Shown here one piece after another: positions 34,230 through 44,064 of a DNA stretch of 64,000 nucleotides. The stretch is from CAVPCY01 sp963770765 (GTDB lineage: Bacteria; Actinomycetota; Coriobacteriia; Anaerosomatales; PHET01), in assembly GCA_963770765.1 (NCBI GenBank), contig CAVYQS010000016.1, positions 11,357-75,356 on the forward strand. The letters run 5' to 3'. The notes below the pieces were generated by a model. That model ran no database searches. It worked only from the letters and a program-made list of their open reading frames with translations, and was not told where the DNA came from. Position 1 is the stretch's first letter; each line of letters starts with the position of its first letter. A program made the translations under genes and the position numbers.

Positions 34230-34715
34230 ATGTATGACTATCGCCGCGGGGGATCCGTCCTCGGAGCGTTCCTGCTTGGCGGCCTGGTGGGTGCCGTGCT
34301 GGGACTCCTGTTCGCGCCGCGTTCGGGCAAGGAGACCCGCGAGGTGATCGCCGCCAAGTCCGAGGAGTACTGGGGCCAGGGCGTCGAGGCGTACAACGCC
34401 GGCAAGGAGAAGGCCGTAGAGGTCTACTCGACCGGCAAGGAGAAGGTCACCGAGTCGACCGAGCAGCTGCGCTCGAAGATCGATGACGCGCGCGGGCGGC
34501 TGCAGGAGCAGGTTTCCAAGTCCGCTGAGGCCGCCAAGGGTAAGGTCGGAGAAGCCGTGCCGGCAGCGAAGGGCGCTGTCGACAAGGCCGCCGAGGCCAC
34601 GAAGGGCGGGCTCGAGGCAGCCGGCGCCAAGACCCAGGACACTCTGGGTTACGTCGCCGAGAAGACCAAGCCTGCTTCCGAGTCGGTCGGCACACCGCTC
34701 GACGCGGAGGCCTAG
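34230..34715 (+). CDS. YtxH-domain membrane-anchored protein
   Basis: 161 residues. YtxH domain at the N-terminus (GAFLLGGLVGAVLGLLFAPRSGKETR), then a long Lys/Glu/Ala-rich amphipathic repeat region (KEKAVEVYSTGKEKVTEST, SAEAAKGKVGEA) resembling stress-related LEA-like helices. ATG follows GATGGAGG. Often stress-induced; role unknown. Confidence 0.88.
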   Translation: MYDYRRGGSVLGAFLLGGLVGAVLGLLFAPRSGKETREVIAAKSEEYWGQGVEAYNAGKEKAVEVYSTGKEKVTESTEQLRSKIDDARGRLQEQVSKSAEAAKGKVGEAVPAAKGAVDKAAEATKGGLEAAGAKTQDTLGYVAEKTKPASESVGTPLDAEA

Positions 34716-34736
34716 GGCTTCGTCACTGGTACCATC

Positions 34737-34774
34737 AAGGCCGGTCCTGCTGCTTCGTGCGCGGGGCCGGCCTT
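34737..34774 (+). terminator. Hairpin after YtxH gene
   Basis: AAGGCCGG (34737-34744) pairs with CCGGCCTT (34767-34774), with further internal GC pairing. No T-run follows, so termination is likely but not certain. Confidence 0.5.
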
Positions 34775-34806
34775 CGTGTCTACGGTGAAAGAGGAGTCGT
34801 CGACAA

Positions 34807-35511
34807 GTGCTGTCACTTCGTGAACTCTATCGTCTCGAGGTCTACTCGGCGAAGGGCAGGCGCATCGGGCGGGTCGAGGATGCGCTGTTCGCTCCCGGCG
34901 GGACTTCGGTTGTCGGTCTTGTGGTGACGCGGCCGCGCCTGTGGTTCCTCTTCGATCTCAAGGACCGCTACCTCGCCTTCGATCGCGCGCAGGTATCGGC
35001 CGAGGGGCTCACGGTGGCCAGCGATAAGGACGCGTGGGACAAGGCGGCCGCCAAGCGGCTCGGACTGTCGTGGGACGAGTCGGTGATCTGGGTGGGGATG
35101 CCGGTGAGGACCCGCTCCGGGGTGAAGCTGGGCAGCGTCCGGGATGCGCTCATCGACCCGGCTTCGGGGAAGCTGGAGGCCGTGGGGCTCACGGCCGGCG
35201 CGACCGCAGACCTCGCGGTGGGCGTGCGCGACATCAGCGCTTCGCTGGTGACCGGCTTCGACGGGACCGCCGTCGTCGTCGCCGACGAAGTCGCGCAGAT
35301 CGAGACGACCGGCGGGGCCGCCGCCGCCGCCGGGAAGGGCGCCGCGGTGGGGGCGAAGGCGGTCGGAGACGCGGCGCGCACCGCTGCCCTGTACGGAAAG
35401 GCAGCGGCGAAGGTAGCGTCCCAAAGCGAGACCGGCAAGAAGGCGATGGGCTGGCTCAAGTCGATGAAGGACACCGTGGTCGACGCGATGGGCGACCCGG
35501 ACGACAAGTAG
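34807..35511 (+). CDS. PRC-barrel domain protein
   Basis: 234 residues from GTG 34807. Two PRC-barrel halves are recognisable (VYSAKGRRIGRVEDALF and VRTRSGVKLGSVRDALID), followed by an Ala/Lys-rich helical tail. PRC barrels bind RNA/protein partners or sit in photosynthetic and RimM proteins; no specific role can be assigned. A similar PRC pair opens the Nramp fusion at 38.5-41.6 kb. Confidence 0.85.
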   Translation: MLSLRELYRLEVYSAKGRRIGRVEDALFAPGGTSVVGLVVTRPRLWFLFDLKDRYLAFDRAQVSAEGLTVASDKDAWDKAAAKRLGLSWDESVIWVGMPVRTRSGVKLGSVRDALIDPASGKLEAVGLTAGATADLAVGVRDISASLVTGFDGTAVVVADEVAQIETTGGAAAAAGKGAAVGAKAVGDAARTAALYGKAAAKVASQSETGKKAMGWLKSMKDTVVDAMGDPDDK

Positions 35512-35574
35512 CTTGTTCGCCGCCTCGCGTGGATATACTGAAGTGGACCCCGGCGAAAGCTGACGTGCAGCACG

Positions 35575-36213
35575 ATGACCCGCAGACTCAGAGCACTCAC
35601 ACTCGCCGATATGGACCGGCTTCCCGCCGCCTGCTCCGGCTGTGCGTTCTGGGAGAGCGCCGGGGAGCGGCCCCGCACCTGCGCAGCGGTCTGCGACAGC
35701 GATCTGCAAGAGGCGTGGTATCGGCGCGTGTCCGACGAGTGGGGCGAGTGCGGGCGCGTGGCCTATGAGGACGACGAGATCCTCGGCTTCGTGAAGTACG
35801 CCCCGAGCGGGTTCTTCCCGCAGGCCGCGACTTTCGCGGCCGCACCCGAGGATCCCTCGGTGCCCCTGATCTCCTGCCTGCACATCACGCCCGATGCGCG
35901 CCATCACGGGCTGGGCAGCGTCATGCTCCGAGCGGCCTTGAAGGACCTGGTCGGTAGAGGGGAGCGCCGGGTGGAAGCGCTGGCCTCGACCGCGAAGCCG
36001 ATGATGATCGACGAGTCGCCGCTCATGAGCGTCGACTTCCTGCTGCGCAACGGGTTCACCATCTCGCGCCCGGACCCCGACTACCCGCTGCTGAAGCTCG
36101 ATCTGCGTTCACTCGCGATGTGGTCCGAGAACCTCGAAGCGGTCCTGGAATCGCTCCGTTTCCCGCTACGCTCCCCGAAGCGGGCGCCGGCCGCCTGGAT
36201 GAACGGGGAGTAG
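35575..36213 (+). CDS. GNAT-family acetyltransferase with cysteine-rich N-terminus
   Basis: 212 residues. The GNAT core shows LHITPDARHHGLGSVMLRAAL (acetyl-CoA motif, R-x-x-GLG) and a degenerate C-terminal part. The N-terminus has four cysteines in 25 residues (CSGCAFWE, CAAVC), possibly a metal site. Three bases separate it from the YbaK gene. Substrate unknown. Confidence 0.85.
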   Translation: MTRRLRALTLADMDRLPAACSGCAFWESAGERPRTCAAVCDSDLQEAWYRRVSDEWGECGRVAYEDDEILGFVKYAPSGFFPQAATFAAAPEDPSVPLISCLHITPDARHHGLGSVMLRAALKDLVGRGERRVEALASTAKPMMIDESPLMSVDFLLRNGFTISRPDPDYPLLKLDLRSLAMWSENLEAVLESLRFPLRSPKRAPAAWMNGE

Positions 36214-36216
36214 CAC

Positions 36217-36699
36217 ATGGACAAAGCGCAGAAGACCGGGTCGCGCGAGCGTGTCCGCGCGTTTCTCGAGGCGCACGGAGCCGCCGAGGGACTCACCGAG
36301 TTCGCACAGTCCACCAAGACCGCCGCCCAAGCTGCCGAGGCGATGGGCTGTGAACTCGGCCAGATCGTGAAGTCGCTCGTGGTCGTGGCCGACACCACTC
36401 CGGTGCTGGCCCTGGTCGCCGGTGACCGCCGAGGAGACCTCGACGCGATCGCGGCCGAGGTCGGTGCGAGCACGGTGCGGATGGCCGATGCCGATACCGT
36501 GCGCTCCGCCACCGGCTACGCCATCGGAGGCGTTTCGCCCTTTGACCTCCCCGCGGAGCTGCCGGTGCTGGTTGACGATTCGCTCACACGATTCGAGATC
36601 GTCTTCCCGGCGGCCGGGACTCCGTCTTCAATGGTGCGCATGCGATTCGACGAGCTGCACAGGCTCGCCGGCGGGCGCATGGCACGTATCTCGCACTGA
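36217..36699 (+). CDS. YbaK/ProX-type aminoacyl-tRNA editing domain protein
   Basis: 160 residues matching the stand-alone YbaK/ProXp editing fold: IVKSLVVVADTTPVLALVAGD, the conserved TGYAIGGVSPF and VLVDDSLTRF. These trans-editing proteins deacylate mischarged tRNA (Cys- or Ala-tRNA-Pro). Follows the GNAT gene closely. Confidence 0.92.
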   Translation: MDKAQKTGSRERVRAFLEAHGAAEGLTEFAQSTKTAAQAAEAMGCELGQIVKSLVVVADTTPVLALVAGDRRGDLDAIAAEVGASTVRMADADTVRSATGYAIGGVSPFDLPAELPVLVDDSLTRFEIVFPAAGTPSSMVRMRFDELHRLAGGRMARISH

Positions 36700-36821
36700 C
36701 CGACGCACGGGTAGCGTTGAGCTGATCGTCGAGGGGAATCGTCCTGTCCTACCACTCCGTAGAAGCGCCTTCGGCGCGTCGGCCTCGGCGGCGTTACCTG
36801 CTCGCGGGTATCGGCGTCCTG

Positions 36822-37901
36822 GTGGCGCTCGCGCTTGTCGCGGGTTTCTCGGCGACGAGGCCGGTCGCCGTGAACATCGACGGAGTGCCGCAGGTGTTGT
36901 CCGCCGGGGTCAGGGCCGGCGACCTTCAGAACAGCGGTCTGCTGACCGCCGACCGCGGCGCCCTCGTGAACGTCAGGGGTGAGGTGCTGCGCGAGGGCGG
37001 CGGCAAGCCGCCGGTCGTGTTGCGAAACGGCGGCGGCGTACCCGCGTCGACGAGGCTGTACGGCGGCGACGACATCGTCTCGCTGCCGGGGGCCGACGTG
37101 GTCGAGTCCGTCGAGGTGACGTTGGCCGCCACGCCGTACGAGACCGTCTACGAGGGCACGGGCGTGCTCTCCGAGCTCACCACCGAGGGCGTGCCCGGTC
37201 AGATCCGCATCACGCGGGGCGCGGTGTCCGGCGTCGAGATCTCGCGGGTGGTGCTCGCCGAGCCGGTCGATGCGGTCGTCAGGCGGGTGAGCCCCAAGCC
37301 CGGGTCCAAGATGGTGGCGCTGACCTTCGACGACGGCCCGTGGCCCGTCTACACCGAGAAGATCCTCGATGTCTTGGCCGAGCACGACGCCAAGGCGACC
37401 TTCTTCATGCTGGGCATCCGTGCGAAGCGCAAGCCCGAGGTCGCCGCGCGAGCTGCGCGAGAAGGCCACCTCGTGGCGAGCCATTCACTCAGTCACCGCT
37501 CGTTCGCGACTTCGTCGCCCAAGGAGATCAAGCGCCAGATCGAGGGCGGGCGCACCGCGGTCAAACAGGCGACCGGGGTCGATTCGCCCTGGCTTCGACC
37601 GCCCTATGGCTCGATGAGCGGCCCCGCATGGAAGGTCGCGAAGAAGACGGGATCCAAGGTCGTGCGCTGGAGCGTCGACAGCGAGGACTGGAAGAAGCCC
37701 GGCGCCGGGAAGCTCGCCAAGAGGGTGGTCAAGCGGGTCAAACCGGGTTCGGTCGTCTTGTTCCACGACGGCGGCGGCGATCGCAGCCAGACGGTCGCGG
37801 CGCTTCCCGTGATCATCGAACGCTTGAGAGCGAAGGGCTACGTCTTCGTCACGGTCGAGCAGCTCTACGCGATCAACGGCACGAGCCCGGCCAAGAAGTA
37901 G
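36822..37901 (+). CDS. Polysaccharide deacetylase with N-terminal DUF348-like repeats
   Basis: 359 residues from the first conventional start, GTG 36822. The NodB domain (about 160-355) has TFDDGPWP, SHSLSHRSF, RPPYGSMSG and LFHDGG, so both metal histidines and the catalytic aspartates are present. The preceding segment (about 15-110) looks like DUF348-type repeats of secreted cell-wall proteins. The GTG has no Shine-Dalgarno; the frame extends in-frame upstream to CTG 36744, seven bases after GAGGGG, adding RRPRRRYLLAG before the hydrophobic helix, a better signal peptide. A CTG start is therefore plausible. It likely trims peptidoglycan or other wall glycans. Confidence 0.9.
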   Translation: MALALVAGFSATRPVAVNIDGVPQVLSAGVRAGDLQNSGLLTADRGALVNVRGEVLREGGGKPPVVLRNGGGVPASTRLYGGDDIVSLPGADVVESVEVTLAATPYETVYEGTGVLSELTTEGVPGQIRITRGAVSGVEISRVVLAEPVDAVVRRVSPKPGSKMVALTFDDGPWPVYTEKILDVLAEHDAKATFFMLGIRAKRKPEVAARAAREGHLVASHSLSHRSFATSSPKEIKRQIEGGRTAVKQATGVDSPWLRPPYGSMSGPAWKVAKKTGSKVVRWSVDSEDWKKPGAGKLAKRVVKRVKPGSVVLFHDGGGDRSQTVAALPVIIERLRAKGYVFVTVEQLYAINGTSPAKK

Positions 37902-37928
37902 AATCGCCTGCTGCGGGCGGGCGCAGGG

Positions 37929-38519
37929 TCACGCTCGGGCCCTGATCACCCTCGTGGGCGTCACCACCGCATGCAGCCGCACGTCGTGCTCCTCGGCGGG
38001 GATCGTCTCCAGCACCTGCTCGTCGTAGGCGATACCGATGCGCACGCAGTCCGGCCGCAGTAGGGGCAGCAGCCGGTCGTAGTAGCCGCCACCGTACCCG
38101 AGCCGCCAGCACCGCTCGTCGAAGGCGACGCCCGGTACGATCACGGCGTCGATCTCCTCAGGCTCGATGCGCGGTGCGTCGGCGGGCGGCTCGGTGAGCC
38201 CGAAGGGGCCGGCAAGCAGCCGGGTGCCGGGATCGACGACGTGCAGACCGAGCACCCCGGGCGCTTCGATGCGCGGGTATGCGATGGTCGCGCCGCACGA
38301 CCGGAGCCGCTCGATCGCCGGCGCGGGATCGATCTCCTCGGGAGTCGCGGTGTAGGCGAGCACAGCGGCCGCCACGGCGAGCTCGGGCATCGTCAGGAGG
38401 TTCGCGGCAAGAGACTGACCGGCTGCGAGGCACACTTCAAGGTCCAGAGCACACCGAGCTGCCCGTGCGTACTCGCGCGCGGCGCGCTTGGCATCGGCGA
38501 CTGGGTCGAACGGGCACAT
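37929..38519 (-). CDS. 5-formyltetrahydrofolate cyclo-ligase
   Basis: 196 residues. The C-terminal signature GYGGGYYDRLLP and VPGVAFDERCWRLG are typical; the N-terminal KR-rich helix is present. Converts 5-formyl-THF to methenyl-THF using ATP. It begins one base after the stop of the Mg transporter gene and is probably translated from the same leftward message. Confidence 0.93.
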   Translation of the reverse strand: MCPFDPVADAKRAAREYARAARCALDLEVCLAAGQSLAANLLTMPELAVAAAVLAYTATPEEIDPAPAIERLRSCGATIAYPRIEAPGVLGLHVVDPGTRLLAGPFGLTEPPADAPRIEPEEIDAVIVPGVAFDERCWRLGYGGGYYDRLLPLLRPDCVRIGIAYDEQVLETIPAEEHDVRLHAVVTPTRVIRARA

Positions 38520-38520
38520 G

Positions 38521-41500
38521 TCAGAGGACCCCCAGCCACTGGAGCGCTTGCATTCCAAAGAGCATGACGGTGAGCGTGATGACGGTGACTATCGTCCCCC
38601 AGGCCAAGGCGTTCTGCCAGCGGTTGTTCGTGTGCTGGCCCATGATGCGGCGGTCGTTGATGAGCTTGACCATGAAGACCAGCATGAACGGAAGCAGCAT
38701 GCCGCCCAGCGTCTGCGACAGGACCATGACCTGGATGAGAGGGACGCGTGGAATCAGCACGATCGCGGCACCCGCGAAGATGACGAAGGTGTAGATGGTG
38801 TTGAACGCCGGGGCTTCGGCCCACGTCCTGTCGATGCCGCGCTCCCACCCGAAGGCCTCGGTGATCGCGTAGGCCGCCGTGAGCGGCAACACGCTGGCGG
38901 CCAACAACGATGCACCCAGCAGGCCGATGGCGAACAGCGCGCTCGCATAGGGACCGGCAACGGGGGCCAGAGCCGCGGCGGCCTGCTCGGCGCTGGTGAT
39001 CGTGATGCCCTGCGGGTAGAGCACCGTCCCGGTGGTGATGATGATGAACCACGCGACGAGGCTGGCCGCGATCACGCCCGCGATCGCGTCGATCCGCTGG
39101 TTGCGCAGGTCCTTGATGCCCATGCCCTTGTCGACCACGTTGCTCTGGGCGAAGAACTGCATCCACGGCGCGATGGTCGTGCCTATCGCCGCTATGACGA
39201 GCGCGATGAACGGGACGGTGGGCTGGAACTGCGGGATCACCGTCGCTCGGATGACCTCACCCCAGTCCGGGCCGGCCATGAAGGCGGCGAACACGTAGAG
39301 CAGAAAGACACCTGAGAGCCCCAGCAGCACCTTCTCGACCTTGCGAAAGTCCCCGCGAACCACGAGCAGCCAGACACCGAACGCCCCAAGCGGGACAGAC
39401 AGGTACCGTGACACCCCGAACAGCTCGAGCGCTGCGGCGATTCCGGCGAACTCGGCGACCGATGTCGCGGTGTTGCTGATCAGCAGAGCGACCATCGCGA
39501 GCATCGTCGATCGGATGCCGAACTTCTCCCTGATCAGCGCCGAGAGCCCCTTGCCGGTGACGCAGCCCATCCGGACCGCCATCTCCTGGACCACAGCCAG
39601 CGCGAACGCCATGACGAGGATCATCCACAGTGTGGCGTAGCCGAAACTCGCCCCCGCCACCGAGTAGGTCGTCACGCCGCCGGCGTCGTTACCGGCCATC
39701 GCGGTGATGATGCCGGGGCCTGCGACCGCGATCACCGCGATCAGGCGCCGCCTGCGCGGAATGCGCGGGGTGTCGACCGCCGAGGACATCCCTGTCAGAC
39801 CCCTGCGGCCACGGAAAGCGCGTAGCCACCGGCCGCCGCCATGCGCCAGGTAGACAGCCGAGCCCAGCACCATCATGAGCAACGCGAGTGCGGTGCCCGA
39901 GACGGGCTTGTCGGCATCAGAGCGTGACTTCGCGAGCTGGGTGATCCACACGCCCGCGAGCACCACCACGAGCACCGTGAGCGTCGTGACGACACCGAAC
40001 ACCGCGGCGACGATCGCCTGCTGGCTCACGAGCTCGACCGCCGTGAACGTGAAGACGCCCGCGACCACCCCGAACGCCAACCCCAGTGCACCGTCGCGAA
40101 CGACGCGGCGCCAGGCGGGGGCAAGGTCGTCGTCTTCTTCGATCACCTCGGCGATCGAGCGTTGCGCGACGTCCTCGGCGATGCGCAGGGGTAGTGGCAA
40201 GAACACGAGTGCGGGGAGAAGCAGCGTCGACCAGGGTCCGGCGGGGGCCTCGCGCAAGACGACGAGCGCACCCACGGCGATGGCCGCCCACGCGATCAGC
40301 CACGTGCTGCGCCGACCGAACCACCACCACACTCCGGTAGCGGCGCCACGCTTCTCGGCGGTACCCGTCGCGAGCGCGAGGTCCTCGGCGGACTCCTCCT
40401 CGAGCACGTCGAGGGCGTCGTCGACGGTGACGATGCCCAGGATGCGGCCGCGCTCGTCCACGACGGGCATCGCGAGCAGGTCGTACTTGGCCATCTGCTC
40501 GGCGACGTCTTCCTGGTCGTCGTCGGGGTTGGCGCTGAACAGGTCGCGCTCGGCGATCGTCTCGACGGTCGTCTCGGGAGAGGACAGCAGCAGGTCGCGC
40601 AGGGAGATGACGCCGGTGAGATGACGGTCGCCCTCGACGACGTACACGTAGTAGATGCTCTCGTGCTCCGCGCTGCAGCAGCGAAGGTGCTCGATGACAT
40701 CCTGGACGGTCATGTCCTCGGTGACGGTGGTGACCTCGGGCGTCATGATGCCGCCGGCTGTCTTCTCCTTGTAGCCGAGCAAGCCCGCGGATCGCGGTCG
40801 CGTCCTCGACGCCCATCAGGCGCAGGAGGCGCTCGGCCTTGTCGTAGGGGAGGTCGCCGATGATGTCGGCGGCGTCGTCGGGGTCCATCTCGGCGAGGAG
40901 GTCCGACGCGCGACGTTCCGAGAGGTCGTCGATGACGTCTGCCTGGTACTCGTCTTCGAGCTCGGAGATCGTCTCGGCGGCGCGCTCGTTGTCGAGATGC
41001 GTGAAGACGGCGGCGCGCTGAGAGGGCGAGAGCTGCTCGAGGATGTCGGCGACGTCGGCGGGATGGAGCTCGTGGAGGCGCTTGTGGGTCACGGACAGCT
41101 TGACCTGCGACAGGTCGCGGTCGAGCAGGTCCATGTAGTTCCACGCGATGAGCGTCTCAGGCAACTCCGTGCGCACGAGCGTGGCGAGCCGGCCCACGAA
41201 GCGCTCAAGGGCCGGAGAGATGCCGCGCAGGACGCCGCGGGCACCCACTTCGGCGCCGAGCAGGCGCAGCTGGTTGCGCGACTCGGACAGCTTCAGGTCG
41301 TTGACGCGCACGACCTTCATGCCCTGCGTGTCGACGATCTGCTTGTTCAGGAGGTCTCGGTGGAGCAAGACCTCGTCGGGCTGCAGGTAGCTGAATCGGA
41401 TCTCGGGCGCAGAGACGTTGAGGCGGACTTCCTCCTCGCCGAGCGCGTCGACGTACTTGCGCCACGACAGCATGAACGGTGTCTTGTCGGGGCCGAGGAA

Positions 41501-41623
41501 CGCGAGCGACGTCACGCGCGGGAAGACCTCCCCGGTGGCGATCGCGATATCGCTTATGGTTCCGATCTCGGTGCCGGTCTTGTCGACGACCGGCTTGCCG
41601 AGCATCTGCGAGAGGTAGAACAT
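38521..41623 (-). CDS. Mg2+ transporter: PRC-MgtE_N-CBS regulatory region fused to Nramp-related (NRMT) transporter; one frameshift
   Basis: About 1,033 residues. Order: two PRC-barrel halves (about 1-165), an MgtE_N-type helical domain (about 180-275; ELHPADVADILEQL), a CBS pair (about 285-405), some five helices of degenerate MgtE-like membrane domain lacking the usual GGNAGTQ, then a full Nramp domain (about 620-1030). In the Nramp part the DPGN motif reads NDAGG and the MPH motif reads APW, as in Nramp-related magnesium transporters rather than Mn/Fe carriers. An M-box precedes it. One extra base near 40785 (RGL/LGYKEK junction) shifts frame; removing it restores GLLGYKEKTAGGIMT. ATG 41623 follows GGGAGGAG. 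Fused here instead of two genes. Confidence 0.88.
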
Positions 41624-41875
41624 GGCGCTCCTCCCAAGGTCGGCCGATGGCGTGCGTGACGGCGAAGAGCGCCGCACGGGCCGCGTGGCCGCTGGCTGCG
41701 TACATGAAAGGCGGTCGGTCCCCCGAGCGTCCGCCGACGTACGGCAACAGGAGCGCGGAGGGCCTACGGACTGTGAGGTTTCACGTAGGTCCTGATCTCT
41801 CGGCTACAGGTCACAACAGCGATCCAGCTCGTGCTCGCGGGGTCTGGAAGGCCGCCTGCTTGGCTCGCGGCATAC

Positions 41876-42225
41876 AAAAACCCCTGCGTCCGGTGGCGGA
41901 CCAGGGGCATGGCGGTGGTGCTCACGCACACTCGGCTCAGCACGCAGACCCACCTGAGGCAGGGCGGCATCGCCGAGTCGCACCGCTCACATCCCTCGTC
42001 TATGGATTTGGCACTGTCCGACGTAGGGCGCACGACGCGTGGTGTCGTCGACGCAGCGGGGTCGAGCCCCGCCTGCGGTGTTCGGTCGCTTCCGAGAAGC
42101 GCCGAGCCGCGGGCCCAGCCACCTTAGCCTTCGCCTTAAGCCGGCGAGGGCTGTTCTACCCATTGGCGTCTCTCGACATTTCCGGGCAGTGGCCTGTGTT
42201 CGAACAGGAGCCGCACCGTAACGGA
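41876..42225 (-). promoter_or_regulatory. M-box (ykoK) magnesium riboswitch with terminator
   Basis: Read leftward, the leader holds GTTACGGTGCGGCTCCTG, CCACTGCCCGGAAATGTCG and AGACGCCAATGGGTAGAACAG, the conserved core of the M-box, followed by variable stems. It ends in a terminator, CCCCTG (41881-41886) with CAGGGG (41902-41907), on the leftward strand followed by TTTTTG. M-boxes bind Mg2+ and stop transcription of Mg transporters. A TTGACA -35 lies at 42246-42251. Confidence 0.9.
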
Positions 42226-42337
42226 CGTAAGCGCGTTCTCCTCGCTGTCAAAACCAGGCACGCGCGAACGAGTGCCTAGCAGACGAATCGTACACCTGGC
42301 GGAGTCGGGCAACAAGCGGAGGCTCGGCGGGGAGTCG

Positions 42338-43249
42338 CTACTGCGCGGGTAGCCCGCGAGCCGCGAGCCACGTGCGGGCGAACTCGGCCCATCCCTCGCC
42401 GCGCCGGCAGCAGGTGCGATAGACGTTGGCGCGTTCGGTGCGGGCGAGCTCGGCGTTCACGCCGTTGCTCTCGAAGGCGTTCTCGACCAGCGCCATCACC
42501 GCGACCGCGTCGGCCATCTCGATGTCGGTCGCCGAGTCGCCGATCGCCGCCGCCTGCTCGCGCGTGAGGCCGCGCGCTGCGAGGTCCAGCTCGATCGCCT
42601 GAGCCTTGCTCACGCCACGGGGGACCAGGTGGTAGGCGTGGGGAAGCTCCCCGTCGCACTGCAGCTCTCCCGGATTCCGCACGACCCCGTTGTCGAGGAT
42701 GCCGATGGCCGGGGTGAGCGAGTCGAGCAGCCTCTGGGCCTCTCGGGCGTCGAGGCAACCGCGCAGGAGGTGCGTGGACTCCCGGTTCTCGTGCCAGGGA
42801 GTGTGGTACTCCACGAGGTCCGGGAACGCTCCTCGCAACAGTTCGTAGGCACCGGCGCGCTCGATGATCTCGTACGGGCTGATGCCTGAGTCGGTGAGTC
42901 CGGCAGGCCAGCTGCCGTTGTTGTACGTGGTGGTCGCGCCGCCCGGCGCTCCGATGCCGCGAACGATGATCGCGCCCGCCTCGGCGATGAAATCACGCCA
43001 GCCCAACAGGCGCGTGAGCTCGATGAGCTGGAGCCGCCCGCGACCGGAGATGGGCACCACGGCGAGGCCGGCGGCGTTGAGCGACACGATGGCCCGCGCC
43101 ACCGCTGTCGAGGGACCGCCCTCGGAGTCCGCGAGCACGCATCCGCCCTTGGCGAGCAGGGTGCCGTCGAGGTCGGTGTAGACGACCTCGACCTGTGCGA
43201 GGGCCGCTCGAGCGGCCGGATCGTCTCCGATGAGTGCGGGCTTGTGCAT
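42338..43249 (-). CDS. HAD-superfamily phosphatase, mannosyl-3-phosphoglycerate/sucrose-phosphate phosphatase type
   Basis: 303 residues of the HAD IIB (Cof/MPGP/SPP) type. YTDLDGTLLAKGG carries the catalytic aspartates, PISGRGRLQ is motif II, and IGDSATDIEMADAVAVMALVEN motif IV. The substrate may be mannosyl-3-phosphoglycerate or a related sugar phosphate. No ribosome-binding site is visible before the ATG and a TACAAT -10 lies about eight bases upstream, suggesting a leaderless message. Confidence 0.88.
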   Translation of the reverse strand: MHKPALIGDDPAARAALAQVEVVYTDLDGTLLAKGGCVLADSEGGPSTAVARAIVSLNAAGLAVVPISGRGRLQLIELTRLLGWRDFIAEAGAIIVRGIGAPGGATTTYNNGSWPAGLTDSGISPYEIIERAGAYELLRGAFPDLVEYHTPWHENRESTHLLRGCLDAREAQRLLDSLTPAIGILDNGVVRNPGELQCDGELPHAYHLVPRGVSKAQAIELDLAARGLTREQAAAIGDSATDIEMADAVAVMALVENAFESNGVNAELARTERANVYRTCCRRGEGWAEFARTWLAARGLPAQ

Positions 43250-43424
43250 GTAGGCGATTGTAGCCCAGCGGGTCGAGGGCCGTTCGAGGCTTGAAGGATC
43301 GCGTCCCATGCCACACACGCGTGCTTACTAAAGAGGCGGCGAAACGGTATAACAGGTGGTGTCCGGCGGCGCACCGTGCCGTTCGGCAGGCACGAGCCGC
43401 ACCGCGAACCGATGGAGCACCTCC

Positions 43425-44033
43425 ATGAGCGCTGATTACGACCTCCCGTTCCCGCACTACCGCTGCCCGTCGTGCGGCAAGGACCTGCCCGTGGGTGAAG
43501 CTCGGATGACCGTCACGTGCGGCGATCACACCGAGAAGCCCGACGTCGCGTTCGAAGTGCGCCTCGCGACGGCCAAGGATCGCGCGGCCATCGAGACGAT
43601 CTGCGACCGCGCACTGGGCGAGACGGTGGTCGATGCCTGGGGTGCGACCTTCGACGTGCTGGAGTCGCAGAACCTCATCGCAGAAGCCGACGGTCAGTTC
43701 GCGGGCTTGCTTTCCGTGGTGATCCGCGGAGGCGAGGCGAACATCGTGTTCCTCTCGGTCTACCCTGAGTACCAGGGCACCGGCGTGGGCGCGGCCTTGC
43801 TCGATGCCGCCGATGCCCTCGCCGACAAGCGCGGACTGCCGTTCTTGCGCGCGTCGACCACCAACGACGACATCCCCTTGCTCTACTTCTTCCAGCGCCA
43901 CGGCTTCACGGTCTACGAGGTGGGCGTGGGGGAGATCGCCGACCGGTTCGGCTCAGCCACCCCGGGATTCTCGGGAATCCCTGTGCGCGACGAGATCCGC
44001 ATGCGCCGCGCCGTCTGCGCGAAGAACCGCTAG
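43425..44033 (+). CDS. GNAT acetyltransferase with zinc-ribbon-like N-terminus
   Basis: 202 residues. N-terminal C-x2-C and a later cysteine/histidine (YRCPSCGKDLP, TCGDH) may form a zinc ribbon; then a GNAT domain with VYPEYQGTGVGAALLDAA and FFQRHGFTVYEV. Start ATG 43425 follows GGAG by eight bases. Substrate unknown. Confidence 0.85.
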   Translation: MSADYDLPFPHYRCPSCGKDLPVGEARMTVTCGDHTEKPDVAFEVRLATAKDRAAIETICDRALGETVVDAWGATFDVLESQNLIAEADGQFAGLLSVVIRGGEANIVFLSVYPEYQGTGVGAALLDAADALADKRGLPFLRASTTNDDIPLLYFFQRHGFTVYEVGVGEIADRFGSATPGFSGIPVRDEIRMRRAVCAKNR

Positions 44034-44064
44034 TCATCGACAGGTACGTCCGAGAGGAGCACCA

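Noticed and set aside
39781..40782. Separate mgtE and mntH genes instead of a fusion
   Set aside because: The frame is continuous through the MgtE-like helices into the Nramp domain with no stop; an internal ATG near 39789 (MSSAVDTP) has no clear ribosome-binding site, though it cannot be wholly excluded.
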